A DNA stretch of 64,000 nucleotides, from the NCBI GenBank assembly GCA_902798755.1, contig CADBYC010000024.1, positions 62,001 through 126,000 of the forward strand. The letters are read 5' to 3'. Positions within the stretch are counted from its first letter, which is position 1. Each line of letters starts with the position of its first letter. Origin of the DNA: an uncultured Ruminococcus sp. Its GTDB lineage: Bacteria; Bacillota; Clostridia; Oscillospirales; Acutalibacteraceae. The notes under the pieces are model-generated. The model did no database searches. It worked only from the letters and a program-made list of their open reading frames with translations, and had not been told where the DNA came from. A program made the position numbers and the translations under genes. Shown in pieces: positions 46,485-55,260 of the stretch.

Positions 46485-47822
46485 ATGGGAAATCCGATCA
46501 AAAAAAGAAAACGGATGACGCCTTTTCAGAAGATACTGCTCGGATTTATCGGAGTGATCGTCTTAGGGGCTCTGATCCTGATGCTGCCCATCTCGTCGCA
46601 AAGCGGAGCGTTCACGCCGTTCGATCAGGCGCTGTTCACCTCGACCTCCGCGGTGTGTGTGACGGGGCTGGTCGTACAGGACACCGCCACCTATTGGTCC
46701 GGCTTCGGTCAGGCGGTCATTCTGGTCCTGATCCAGATCGGAGGACTGGGCGTGATCACGATGATGTCGACCGCGATGATGCTGGTGGGCAAAAGGCTCT
46801 CGTTCAGTCAGAGAACCACCATGCAAAACGCGATCTCCGCGCCGAATCTCGGCGGTATCGTCAGACTCACGAAGTTCGTCCTCAAGGGCACTGCTCTCGT
46901 CGAGTTGATCGGCGCGGTGGTCATGATGCCTGTTTTTATCATCGACCACGGCGCGCGGGGAATTTGGATGGCGGTGTTCCATTCGGTCTCCGCTTTCTGC
47001 AACGCCGGCTTTGACCTGATGGGAAGACCCGGACAGAAGTTTGCGTCGATGACCTACTATTCGTCCCATCCGCTGATCAATATCGTCCTGATGCTTCTGA
47101 TTATCGTGGGCGGTATCGGCTTTTTGACCTGGAAGGACGTCGTGACATATAAATTCCGCTTCAAGCGCTACCGCCTGCAGAGCAAGGTGATACTGATCAC
47201 CTCCGCGGTTTTGATCGCGGTGCCCGCGGTTATCTTCTTTTTGTATGATTTCGCTCAGCTCCCGCTCGGCGAAAGGATCCTCGGGTCGCTGTTCCAGTCG
47301 GTCACGACCCGTACCGCGGGCTTCAATACGCTCGATCTGACCTCCATGACGTCTATCGGTCAGGCGATCTTCATCGTACTGATGCTGATCGGCGGCTCTC
47401 CCGGCTCTACGGCGGGCGGCATGAAAACCACCACGATCGCCGTGCTGGTCGCTAACGCGGTTTCTATTTTTCGCCGCAAGGACGATCCGGAGTGCTTCGG
47501 CAGGAGGATCGACGCGGGCGTAGTCAAGGTCGCTTCCACCGTCTTTTTGATGTATATCACGCTGTGCTTTGCCGGCGCGGCGGTGATCTGCGCGATCGAG
47601 AAGCTGCCGGCGGGCGTATGCCTGTTTGAGACCGCCTCGGCGGTCGGCACGGTCGGGCTTACTCTCGGCATCACGCCTCAGCTGGGACTGATCTCCCACA
47701 TCATCCTGATCCTGCTGATGTTCCTGGGCAGAGTCGGCGGTCTGACCGTTATCTACGCCGCTGTGACAGGCTCGGGAGATAAGATGTCAAAACTGCCTGC
47801 CGAACAGATCACGGTAGGCTGA
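46485..47822 (+). CDS. ktrB: Potassium uptake membrane subunit (KtrB/TrkH family)
   Basis: 445 aa, about ten membrane segments in the four pore-repeat pattern. Pore loops visible: TSAVCVTGLVVQ, SVSAFCNAGFDLMG, VTTRTAGFNTLDL and TASAVGTVGLTLGI, each with the selectivity Gly. Takes up K+ (possibly with Na+) under control of the RCK subunit encoded 35 bp downstream. Start uncertain: ATG 46479, 46485 or an upstream ATG; MGNPIKKRKRMTPFQ at 46485 has GGGGA before it. Confidence 0.9.
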   Translation: MGNPIKKRKRMTPFQKILLGFIGVIVLGALILMLPISSQSGAFTPFDQALFTSTSAVCVTGLVVQDTATYWSGFGQAVILVLIQIGGLGVITMMSTAMMLVGKRLSFSQRTTMQNAISAPNLGGIVRLTKFVLKGTALVELIGAVVMMPVFIIDHGARGIWMAVFHSVSAFCNAGFDLMGRPGQKFASMTYYSSHPLINIVLMLLIIVGGIGFLTWKDVVTYKFRFKRYRLQSKVILITSAVLIAVPAVIFFLYDFAQLPLGERILGSLFQSVTTRTAGFNTLDLTSMTSIGQAIFIVLMLIGGSPGSTAGGMKTTTIAVLVANAVSIFRRKDDPECFGRRIDAGVVKVASTVFLMYITLCFAGAAVICAIEKLPAGVCLFETASAVGTVGLTLGITPQLGLISHIILILLMFLGRVGGLTVIYAAVTGSGDKMSKLPAEQITVG

Positions 47823-47857
47823 ATATACCAATCACCCTGTATCAAAGGAGAACTGTT

Positions 47858-48505
47858 ATGAAGTCTGTATTATTGATCGGACTCGGAAGATTCGGAAAAA
47901 ACATCGCGATCCAGCTCAACAAGCTCGGCCATGACGTGCTGGGCGTCGATCATAATGAGGACAGGGTCAACGAGGCGATGGATATCGTTACGGACGCCCA
48001 GATCGGCGACAGCACCAACGAGCTGTTTTTGCGCAGACTCGGCATCAACAATTTCGACATCTGCTTTGTGACTATCAGCAACGATTTTCAAAGCTCTCTG
48101 GAGACCACCTATCTCCTCAAGGAGCTGGGCGCGAAGTTTGTCGTCGCCCGCGCAGAGCGCGACGGTCAGGAGCGCTTTCTTTTGCGCAACGGCGCGGACA
48201 GGGTGGTGTATCCCGAAAAGCAGATCGCGAAATGGGCGGCGATCCGCTACAGCTCCGACCATATCATCGACTATATCGAGCTTGACGAAAGACATTCGCT
48301 CTATGAGGTCGCCGTTCCCGACGAATGGATCGGGAAGAGCATCATCCAGCTCGACGTCAGACGCAGACACAACCTGACGATCATCGGGATCAAGCAGGAC
48401 GACGTCATGAATTTTATGATAAAGCCCGATACGGTGCTGACAAAGGATATGACCCTGCTGGTGCTGGGCGAATACAAGGCGCTGCAAAAGTGCTTCCGTT
48501 TCTGA
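47858..48505 (+). CDS. ktrA: Potassium channel regulatory subunit (KtrA/RCK)
   Basis: 215 aa. N-terminal RCK Rossmann domain (LLIGLGRFGKNIAIQLNKLG) binding ATP/ADP or NAD, C-terminal RCK_C domain (about 135-215). Forms an octameric ring that gates KtrB. In Firmicutes RCK_C often binds c-di-AMP; the residues for this cannot be judged here. GGAGAA before the start. Confidence 0.93.
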   Translation: MKSVLLIGLGRFGKNIAIQLNKLGHDVLGVDHNEDRVNEAMDIVTDAQIGDSTNELFLRRLGINNFDICFVTISNDFQSSLETTYLLKELGAKFVVARAERDGQERFLLRNGADRVVYPEKQIAKWAAIRYSSDHIIDYIELDERHSLYEVAVPDEWIGKSIIQLDVRRRHNLTIIGIKQDDVMNFMIKPDTVLTKDMTLLVLGEYKALQKCFRF

Positions 48506-48625
48506 CGATGGACAAAGAGCGTTGCAGAGTCCAAAGGACTGCGGCGATCACAACAGATAAAGCGTTTATCATGATTCAGTATATATGCATTAAGGCTTTT
48601 AACGATAAGTTTTGAGGGTGCGTTT

Positions 48626-49984
48626 ATGAATATCATTATCGTAGGCTGCGGCAGAGTAGGTCGCTCTATCGCGGAACAGCTGAACACGGAGGGACACTCC
48701 ATCATCGTGATCGATGAAAACCCCGAGGCGCTTGAGCGCATTTCCGATACCCAGAACGTGATGGCGATACAGGGCAACGGCGCCACCTACAGCGTTCTGC
48801 GCGAGGCGGAGATCGACTCCTGCGACCTGCTGATCGCCGTTACCGCTACCGACGAGCTCAACCTCTATACCTGCCTGCTTGCCAAGAACGCGGGCGTCAG
48901 CTCGACGATCGCGCGCGTGCGCAATCCCGAGTATATCAGCGACGTCGAGATCATCAAGGATGACTTAAAGCTGACCCTCGCCATCAATCCCGAATACACC
49001 TGCGCGAGCGATATCTCCCGCCTCATCAAATATCCCGGCGCCGTCAAGATCAGCTCTTTTTCCAAGGGCATGATCGACTTCATCAAGATCAAGCTTACCG
49101 ACAAGACCCCGATCACGGGCCGTCGCGTGGCTGACTGCGCCTCCGTATTAAAGGGAGCGATACGCATCTGCTACGTCGAGCGCGCCGGCGACTTCCATAT
49201 CCCGAACGGCGACTTCATCCTCAAGGAGGACGACCTTGTGTCGCTGGTCGTCCCCGCGGCGGAGGCGGCAAAATTCCTGAAAATGATGGGAGCCTTAACG
49301 AACAGGAGCCGCTCCGTCATCATCCTCGGCGGCAGTAAGATCGGCTTCTATCTCGCGAAGATCCTGCGCGCCGCGGGCGTGAGCGTGAAGATCATCGAAA
49401 AGGACCCCCGCCGCTGTGAGGAGCTCTCTGAGGACCTCGACGGCGTCATGATCATCAACGCCGACGCCATGGACGAGGATCTGCTCCTTTCCGAGCATAT
49501 TGACAGCGCCGACGCCGTGGTGTGCCTGATGGATACCGACGAAGAGAACCTGCTCGCCTCTTTGTATGCGAAGCAGGTCAACCCCAAGGCGAAGATCGTC
49601 ACGGAGCTGGGCAATCTGAAATTCAGCTCCGTTGTCGATACCCTGCCCCTTGACAGCGTGATCCGCCCCAAGCAGCTCACGGGCGAGTACATCATCCGCT
49701 ATGTCCGCGGTATGCAGAACGCCGTGGGCAATAACGTCGAGACCATGTTCAAGATGAGCGGCGACAGAGCCGAGGCGCTGGAGTTCGTCGTGCGCGAACG
49801 CAGCGCGGTGACGGGCGTGCCGCTTTCGCGCCTGAACCTCAAAAACGATCTGCAGGTCGTCTGTATCAGCCGCGGCGGCAGGGTCATTATGCCCGGCGGC
49901 GGCGACACCATCGAAAAGGGCGACCGCGTCATCGTCATCACCAAGCACAAGGGTCTGTCGGATCTGAGAGATATTTTGAGGTAA
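48626..49984 (+). CDS. trkA: Trk potassium transport regulatory protein, double RCK
   Basis: 452 aa with two RCK_N/RCK_C repeats: IIVGCGRVGRSIAEQLNTEG at the N terminus and VIILGGSKIGFYLAKILRAA near residue 230. Regulates the TrkH protein encoded downstream. The 120-bp gap to ktrA has no terminator. TrkA doubles contrast with the single-RCK KtrA next door, so this is a second, distinct K+ system. Confidence 0.94.
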   Translation: MNIIIVGCGRVGRSIAEQLNTEGHSIIVIDENPEALERISDTQNVMAIQGNGATYSVLREAEIDSCDLLIAVTATDELNLYTCLLAKNAGVSSTIARVRNPEYISDVEIIKDDLKLTLAINPEYTCASDISRLIKYPGAVKISSFSKGMIDFIKIKLTDKTPITGRRVADCASVLKGAIRICYVERAGDFHIPNGDFILKEDDLVSLVVPAAEAAKFLKMMGALTNRSRSVIILGGSKIGFYLAKILRAAGVSVKIIEKDPRRCEELSEDLDGVMIINADAMDEDLLLSEHIDSADAVVCLMDTDEENLLASLYAKQVNPKAKIVTELGNLKFSSVVDTLPLDSVIRPKQLTGEYIIRYVRGMQNAVGNNVETMFKMSGDRAEALEFVVRERSAVTGVPLSRLNLKNDLQVVCISRGGRVIMPGGGDTIEKGDRVIVITKHKGLSDLRDILR

Positions 49985-49998
49985 AAACGTATCATTCA

Positions 49999-50019
49999 GC
50001 CTTCCCTCTGAGGGAAGGC
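49999..50019. repeat. Short CCTTCCCTC palindrome
   Basis: GCCTTCCCTCTGAGGGAAGGC between trkA and trkH; a lone end module of family 5 repeats. No T run follows, so not a clear terminator. Confidence 0.6.
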
Positions 50020-50061
50020 GTTGTACTTCCGCTGTAAAGCGGGGTATAATAGGAGAAAACC

Positions 50062-51516
50062 ATGAACAAACGATTGATAAGCTATATTCTGGGATGGGTT
50101 TTGCTCGTCGAGGGAGCGTCGATGCAGCTCTCGACCGCCGTCGGGCTGATCTACAGAGAATGGCACTTCATGAAATACTTTTTCTATGTCGGCGTTGCGC
50201 TGATCATACTGGGCGTTTTACTGGTGTTCAAAAAGCCGAAAAACAACGTCATGCATCTCAAGGACGGCTTCGCCGCGACCGCGCTCTCATGGATCCTGCT
50301 GTCCGTCGCCGGCTGTCTGCCGCTGTGGTGGTCGCGTGTGATACCGCATTTTGTCGACGCGGTCTTTGAGACCGTCTCAGGCTTCACCACCACGGGCGCC
50401 ACCATCCTCAGAGAGATCGAGCATCTGCCGCGCTGTATGCTGTTCTGGCGCAGCTTTTCTCACTTTTTGGGCGGTATGGGCGTTGTCGTGTTCCTGCTCG
50501 CTATCATCCCGCGTCTGGGCGGCACGCAGAATATCAACCTGATGAAGGCGGAGTCGACCGGCCCTTCCGTCAGCAAGAGTATGCCCAAGCTGCGCAACTA
50601 CGCGGCGCTTTTGTACGGCATTTACGGCGGTCTGACTGTTGTCGAGTGCGTTTTACTGCTGTGCGGCGGCATGGATATCTTTGACGCCGTGACTACCTCC
50701 TTCTCTACCGCCGGCACGGGCGGCTTTATGGTCTACAACGACTCCATGGCGCGGTTTTCGCCCTATTTACAGACCGTCGTCGCGGTATTCATGATGCTGT
50801 TCGGCGTGAATTTCTACATCTATATCGCGATTCTCTCCCGTCGCTTTAAGCAGGCGATGAAAAACGAAGAGCTGTGGGTCTATGTCGGGATCGTCCTGTC
50901 GATCACCGCGCTGATCGCCGCCGACCTGTATTTCAACCGAACTTACGGCGACGATCTGTACCAATCCGTCCACCAGAGCTTCTTCTACGTCACCTCGATC
51001 GAATCCTCGACGGGTATGGCGATGACGGACGTCAACCATTGGCCCGAATTTTCCAAAACGCTTATCCTGATCGCGACCTGTATCGGCGCGTGCGCCGGCT
51101 CGACCGGCGGCGGTCTGAAGGTCACGCGCTTTATCATCCTGATCAAGGGAATCAAAAAGGAATTCACCCTGATCCTGCATCCGCGCACCGTTCAGACTGT
51201 CAAGTTGGATAATAAGAAGATCACCCATGAAGTTTCCCGCTCTGTCAGCGTGTTCTTCGCGATCTATATGTCGATCGTCATCATTATGACGATCCTGATC
51301 TCGCTCAACGGCTTTGACTTTATGACGAGCTTTTCGAGCGTACTGGCGACCCTCAACAACACGGGTCCCGGTATGAATATCGTCGGCTCAACGGGCAACT
51401 ACGCGGACTTCACCGTCTTTTCAAAGCTCGTGTTCTGCTTCAATATGCTCGCGGGCAGACTGGAGCTGTATCCGTTCCTGCTGATCTTCATTCCCTCTGC
51501 ATGGAGGAAGAACTGA
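50062..51516 (+). CDS. trkH: Trk potassium transporter membrane subunit
   Basis: 484 aa TrkH-type protein, about ten membrane segments. Pore motifs TVSGFTTTGATILREIEHLP, TTSFSTAGTGGF, VTSIESSTGMAMTD and TLNNTGPGMNIVG. Longer than KtrB, fits the Trk branch. AGGAGAAAACC before the start. Works with TrkA. The next gene begins one base after its stop. Confidence 0.94.
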   Translation: MNKRLISYILGWVLLVEGASMQLSTAVGLIYREWHFMKYFFYVGVALIILGVLLVFKKPKNNVMHLKDGFAATALSWILLSVAGCLPLWWSRVIPHFVDAVFETVSGFTTTGATILREIEHLPRCMLFWRSFSHFLGGMGVVVFLLAIIPRLGGTQNINLMKAESTGPSVSKSMPKLRNYAALLYGIYGGLTVVECVLLLCGGMDIFDAVTTSFSTAGTGGFMVYNDSMARFSPYLQTVVAVFMMLFGVNFYIYIAILSRRFKQAMKNEELWVYVGIVLSITALIAADLYFNRTYGDDLYQSVHQSFFYVTSIESSTGMAMTDVNHWPEFSKTLILIATCIGACAGSTGGGLKVTRFIILIKGIKKEFTLILHPRTVQTVKLDNKKITHEVSRSVSVFFAIYMSIVIIMTILISLNGFDFMTSFSSVLATLNNTGPGMNIVGSTGNYADFTVFSKLVFCFNMLAGRLELYPFLLIFIPSAWRKN

Positions 51517-51517
51517 T

Positions 51518-52249
51518 ATGAGCACGGTACTGGTCACAGGCGCGTCGCGCGGGATCGGCGCGGCATGCGCCCTCGGCTTTGCGAAAGCGGGCTATGACGT
51601 GGCGGTGAATTACTGCCACAGCAAGGACAGCGCCATCGCGCTGACAGAAGAAATAAAAGCCCTCGGCGTGAGGGCTTTTGCCGTATGCGCCGACGTATCG
51701 GACAGCGCGCAGGTCAAGGCGATGTTTGAAGCCGTAAGAGCTGAGTTAGGCGCGGTCGAGGTGCTGGTCAACAACGCGGGTATCTCGCACGCGGGACTTT
51801 TGACCGACATGACCGACGACGAGTGGAAACGGCTGATGGATACCGATTTGAGCGGAACGTTCTACTGCTGCCGCGAGGGGCTTCGCGATATGCTCCGCGC
51901 CCACAGCGGTGTGATCGTCAATATCGCCTCGATGTGGGGCGAGGTCGGCGCGTCGTGCGAGGCGGCGTATTCCGCGGCGAAGGCGGGCGTGATCGGACTG
52001 ACCAAGGCGCTCGCAAAAGAGGTCGGCTTGTCGGGCGTGCGCGTCAACGCCGTGTCCCCCGGGGTCATCATGACGGACATGATGGCGCAGTACAGTGACG
52101 ACGATATCGCCGCCTTGAAGGACGAAACGCCCCTGAACACCCTCGGCACACCCGAGGATATCGCACAGGCGGCGGTGTTTTTGGCGAGTGACAAAGCCCG
52201 CTTTATCACGGGACAGGTCTTGTCTGTCAACGGCGGGTTTGTTATTTGA
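51518..52249 (+). CDS. SDR-family reductase (FabG/YmfI-like)
   Basis: 243 aa short-chain dehydrogenase. Cofactor motif TGASRGIG (7-14), NNAG, and catalytic Ser138, Tyr151, Lys155 (YSAAK). Close to 3-oxoacyl-ACP reductases and to YmfI-type EF-P 5-aminopentanone reductases. Neither fatty acid genes nor efp are adjacent, so the substrate is open. Translationally coupled to trkH by position (1-bp gap); any link to potassium is unclear. Confidence 0.85.
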   Translation: MSTVLVTGASRGIGAACALGFAKAGYDVAVNYCHSKDSAIALTEEIKALGVRAFAVCADVSDSAQVKAMFEAVRAELGAVEVLVNNAGISHAGLLTDMTDDEWKRLMDTDLSGTFYCCREGLRDMLRAHSGVIVNIASMWGEVGASCEAAYSAAKAGVIGLTKALAKEVGLSGVRVNAVSPGVIMTDMMAQYSDDDIAALKDETPLNTLGTPEDIAQAAVFLASDKARFITGQVLSVNGGFVI

Positions 52250-52251
52250 GT

Positions 52252-52605
52252 CGTTAGGAGCTTCTTTCAGTTAGGAGTTAGGAGCTTCTTTCAGTTAGAA
52301 GTTAGGAGCTTCTTTCAGTTAGAAGTTAGGAGTGAGGAGTTAGGAGTTGATGGCGGGCGCTGCCCGCACCCGATTGATATAGTAATAAAAATAACGCTTG
52401 CGACCCTGTAACAGAGTTGCAAGCGTTTCATTATGTCTGTCTGTATTTCAATCCAAAAGCCGTCAGGCTTTCCCAAAATTCCTAACTCCTAACTCCTAAC
52501 TCCTAACTCCTAACTCCTAACTCCTAACTCCTAACTCCTAACTCCTAACTCCTAACTCCTAACTCCTAACTCCTCACTCTTAACGGCTCCTAACTCCTAA
52601 TTTTC
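52252..52605. repeat. Longest heptamer-bracketed element, copy 11, between convergent genes
   Basis: Left: three AGTTAG(A/G)AG...GCTTCTTTC units then AGTTAGG repeats. Middle: GGCGGGCGCTGCCCGCACCC hairpin; AACGCTTGC...GCAAGCGTT hairpin (52393-52427); AAAGCCGTCAGGCTTT hairpin. Right: 13 perfect tandem copies of CCTAACT (52481-52571) followed by variants. Placed between the convergent SDR and S-component genes. Confidence 0.85.
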
Positions 52606-52606
52606 C

Positions 52607-53206
52607 TTACGCTCTGCTGGTCTTTTTGACCGCGTCGATGATCTTGACGACGATCGGGCTTAAAACGATGTTCACGCCCAGCTCGACGAGGAAGTTCACG
52701 CCTGTCAGACCCATGATGATGTAGGTGAGCAGGTCAGAGCCGCCCGCCCATGAAGCCAGCGTTTCTCTGAAGAACAGCAGCATGCCGATGATGAAGATAC
52801 CGGTGTTGGCGATGGGGGAGATCAGCGCCGCTAAGATCACGCCGAGCAGCTGATTCTTCTTGCCGACGAGCTGATACATCAGCCCTGCCAGGAAGCCCGC
52901 GGCAGTACCCTTGAGCATGCACATGATGACGCACATCACGGGGTTCGCCGACCATACCATGAAGCCGCCGACGTCGCCGCCGGTGATGCACATGATGACG
53001 ACCACAACGCTGAATACAGCGCCTAAGTACGCGCCCGCGCCCTTGCCGTACATTGCCGCGCCGACCACGATCGGGATCAGTGCGAGGGTGATGGAGAACG
53101 GACCGAAACGGACAAAGGTGGTGAGTATCTGCAGCACGATGATGATGGCTGTCAAAATTCCCAGACCCGTGAGTCGGTAGACGTTCGATTTGCTTGTGTT
53201 TGACAT
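52607..53206 (-). CDS. ECF transporter S component, predicted pantothenate (PanT-like)
   Basis: 199 aa, about six membrane helices. LGILTAIIIVLQILTTFVRF and SITLALIPIVVGAAMYGKGA are typical of ECF-S proteins. Immediately downstream of coaX on the same strand, which points to pantothenate as the substrate; this is by context. It has no own EcfT/EcfA nearby and would share a common energising module (the EcfT/A at 10395-12859 or one elsewhere). ATG 53206 with AGGAGGTT upstream. Confidence 0.78.
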   Translation of the reverse strand: MSNTSKSNVYRLTGLGILTAIIIVLQILTTFVRFGPFSITLALIPIVVGAAMYGKGAGAYLGAVFSVVVVIMCITGGDVGGFMVWSANPVMCVIMCMLKGTAAGFLAGLMYQLVGKKNQLLGVILAALISPIANTGIFIIGMLLFFRETLASWAGGSDLLTYIIMGLTGVNFLVELGVNIVLSPIVVKIIDAVKKTSRA

Positions 53207-53454
53207 AAAATAACCTCCTGCTGCCTCCCTCATGATTGCCGTAAAAACGACGAGGTGAAGCGCAAATTTTGTCGCTCTTCAATACGCCGAAGTGGGAAGG
53301 GGGTCCCCGAAAAGCCCCTGCTTTTTGGGGAGAGGAGAAGTCGCAGAGCGCGGCGTGGAGTGACCCGCAAGGGTTGCTCCTGCCAAGCAGAGCGGACTTC
53401 GACGAGGTGAAGCGCAAATTTTATCTATCAAATCCAAAGGATCGATATTCAGTT
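53207..53454. other. Leader region with a 23-bp direct repeat before the S component gene
   Basis: CGACGAGGTGAAGCGCAAATTTT occurs at 53248 and again at 53400, 152 bp apart, as exact copies of 23 bp (only shown in part here). Between them are GAAGTC...GACTTC and CCCCAAAAAGC...CTTTTCGGGG pairings on the minus strand, so the leader of the S component mRNA could fold extensively. No known riboswitch recognised. Confidence 0.5.
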
Positions 53455-54225
53455 TTATCCTCTTTGATTTCTCTCGTAGATCAGGCGGAGTCCCTCTAAG
53501 ATGAGGTTCTCCTTGATCTCAATGTCATGCGCGCAGTAGCGGATGATCTTCTCTGACAGGCCGCCCGTTGCGATGACCTTGCACGGCTGTCCGAGCTCCT
53601 TTTCGATCATCTCGATCATGCCGTCGATCATGCAGACAGAGCCCCACACCACGCCCGCGCGGATACTCTTGTCGGTGTTCTTGCCGATGACGGTGTTGGG
53701 CGCTTTGAAGTTGACGGACTGCAAAAGAGCGGTGTTCTTGGTCAGCGCTTCGAGCGATACGGCGACGCCCGGGGCGATGTTGCACCCGACCATACTGCCG
53801 TTTTTGTCGATCACGCAGAAGACGGTCGCCGTACCCATGCTGACGACGATCATCGGCGCCAAGGCGCAGTGATTCGCCGCCACACAGGCGACCACAAGGT
53901 CCGCACCGAGGGTAGAGGGGTCGTCGATGCGGATATTCAGCCCCGTTTTGACCCCGGGGCCTACGATCATCGGGTCTACGCCGAGGATCGAGCGCGTCGC
54001 GTCCTCGATGCGGGTGGTAACGAGCGGAACGACAGAGCTGATGATACAGCCGTCAAAATCGTCGCGGTGGATACCCATCACGCGGATCAGCGAGTAGAGC
54101 TCCACGCCGTATTCGTCGGCGGTCTTTGCCTTGTCGCAGGAGACGGTCAGCGTGCGGATCAGCTCCTTCTTGTCAAAGATACCGAACTTGATATTCGTAT
54201 TACCGATATCGGCTGTCAGCAACAT
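53455..54225 (-). CDS. coaX: Type III pantothenate kinase
   Basis: 256 aa ASKHA-fold kinase; phosphorylates pantothenate in the first step of CoA synthesis. Begins MLLTADIGNTNIKFGIF with the phosphate-1 motif; GADLVVACVAANHC and IVVSMGTATVFCVID carry further ATP/pantothenate site residues; requires a monovalent cation. Two start codons, 54231 (MYMLL) and 54225; the latter matches the family start. Near-consensus promoter upstream. Confidence 0.94.
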   Translation of the reverse strand: MLLTADIGNTNIKFGIFDKKELIRTLTVSCDKAKTADEYGVELYSLIRVMGIHRDDFDGCIISSVVPLVTTRIEDATRSILGVDPMIVGPGVKTGLNIRIDDPSTLGADLVVACVAANHCALAPMIVVSMGTATVFCVIDKNGSMVGCNIAPGVAVSLEALTKNTALLQSVNFKAPNTVIGKNTDKSIRAGVVWGSVCMIDGMIEMIEKELGQPCKVIATGGLSEKIIRYCAHDIEIKENLILEGLRLIYERNQRG

Positions 54226-54250
54226 ATACATTTCGCTCCTTTCCGATGGG

Positions 54251-54279
54251 ATTGTATCACAATTTTTAGGTAGTTTCAA
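54251..54279 (-). promoter_or_regulatory. Promoter of coaX
   Basis: Minus strand: TTGAAA, 17-bp spacer, TACAAT, about 20-26 bp before the start codon. Confidence 0.7.
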
Positions 54280-54418
54280 TATAAATGACCTATTTTCGGC
54301 TTTTTTCACATAATGAAAAATATTATGAGGAAAATGTGGTAAAGTATTAATGTATTCTGGAGTGGTGCGCAATGCGAAATCGTTGCCGCCGCTGCTTATT
54401 CAGGGGAGGAATTTAAGG

Positions 54419-55258
54419 ATGAATCAGGCTGAGAAGAGAAATCTTGAGATTCTCGCTTGCAAGGCGCGCATGGGCGCGATCATCGGTACATTTCACGCGA
54501 AATCCGGTCACCCGGGCGGCTCTTTGTCCGCGGCGGATATGTTCACTTATCTGTATTTTAAGGAGATGAACGTCGATCCGCAGAATCCCGATTGGGCTGA
54601 CCGCGACCGTTTCGTCTTATCCAAGGGCCATTGCTGCCCGAGCCTTTACGCCGTCTTGGCGCTCAAGGGCTACTTTGACTGGAAAGAATTAGAGGTTCTT
54701 CGCCATGTGGGAGCTATGCTGCAGGGTCACCCCGACATGAAGGGCACCCCCGGCATCGACATGAGCTCCGGCTCTCTCGGTCAGGGCGTTTCCGCCGCCT
54801 GCGGAATGGCGCTCGCGGCGAAGATCGACAATAAAGATTACCGCGTATACACCGTCCTCGGCGACGGCGAATGCGAAGAGGGCGAGGTCTGGGAAGCCGC
54901 GATGTTCGCGGGTCACCACGGCCTTGATAACCTGACCGTCATCGTGGACTGCAACGGTCTGCAGATCGACGGCACCACCGAGGAAGTCGGCGGCGTAGAG
55001 CCGCTCGATACCAAGTTCGAGTCCTTCGGCTTTGACACCGTCATCATCGACGGCCACGACTTCGATCAGATCGAGGACGCGCTGAACAAGGCGAAAGAGT
55101 CCGACAAGCCCTACGCCATCATCATGAAGACCGTCAAGGGCAAGGGCGTTTCGTTCATGGAGAATCAGGTAGGCTGGCACGGCAAGGCGACTAACGCCGA
55201 AGAATTTAAGGTAGCGATGGCTGAGCTGGAAGCCCAGCTCGCGGAATTGGAGGGTTGA
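54419..55258 (+). CDS. Transketolase, N-terminal (thiamine diphosphate) subunit
   Basis: 279 aa. Holds the TPP-binding half: AKSGHPGGSLSAADMFTYL, SKGHCCPSLYA, GSLGQGVSAACGMA, and the ThDP/Mg motif GDGECEEGEVWEAA. Two-carbon transfer in the pentose phosphate pathway requires the partner subunit encoded next. Split transketolases are common in Clostridia. ATG 54419 with GGGGAGGAATT upstream. Confidence 0.94.
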   Translation: MNQAEKRNLEILACKARMGAIIGTFHAKSGHPGGSLSAADMFTYLYFKEMNVDPQNPDWADRDRFVLSKGHCCPSLYAVLALKGYFDWKELEVLRHVGAMLQGHPDMKGTPGIDMSSGSLGQGVSAACGMALAAKIDNKDYRVYTVLGDGECEEGEVWEAAMFAGHHGLDNLTVIVDCNGLQIDGTTEEVGGVEPLDTKFESFGFDTVIIDGHDFDQIEDALNKAKESDKPYAIIMKTVKGKGVSFMENQVGWHGKATNAEEFKVAMAELEAQLAELEG

Positions 55259-55260
55259 TC

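Noticed and set aside
52481..52571. CRISPR-like regular array
   Set aside because: The unit is a seven-base tandem repeat without spacers, and no cas genes are present.
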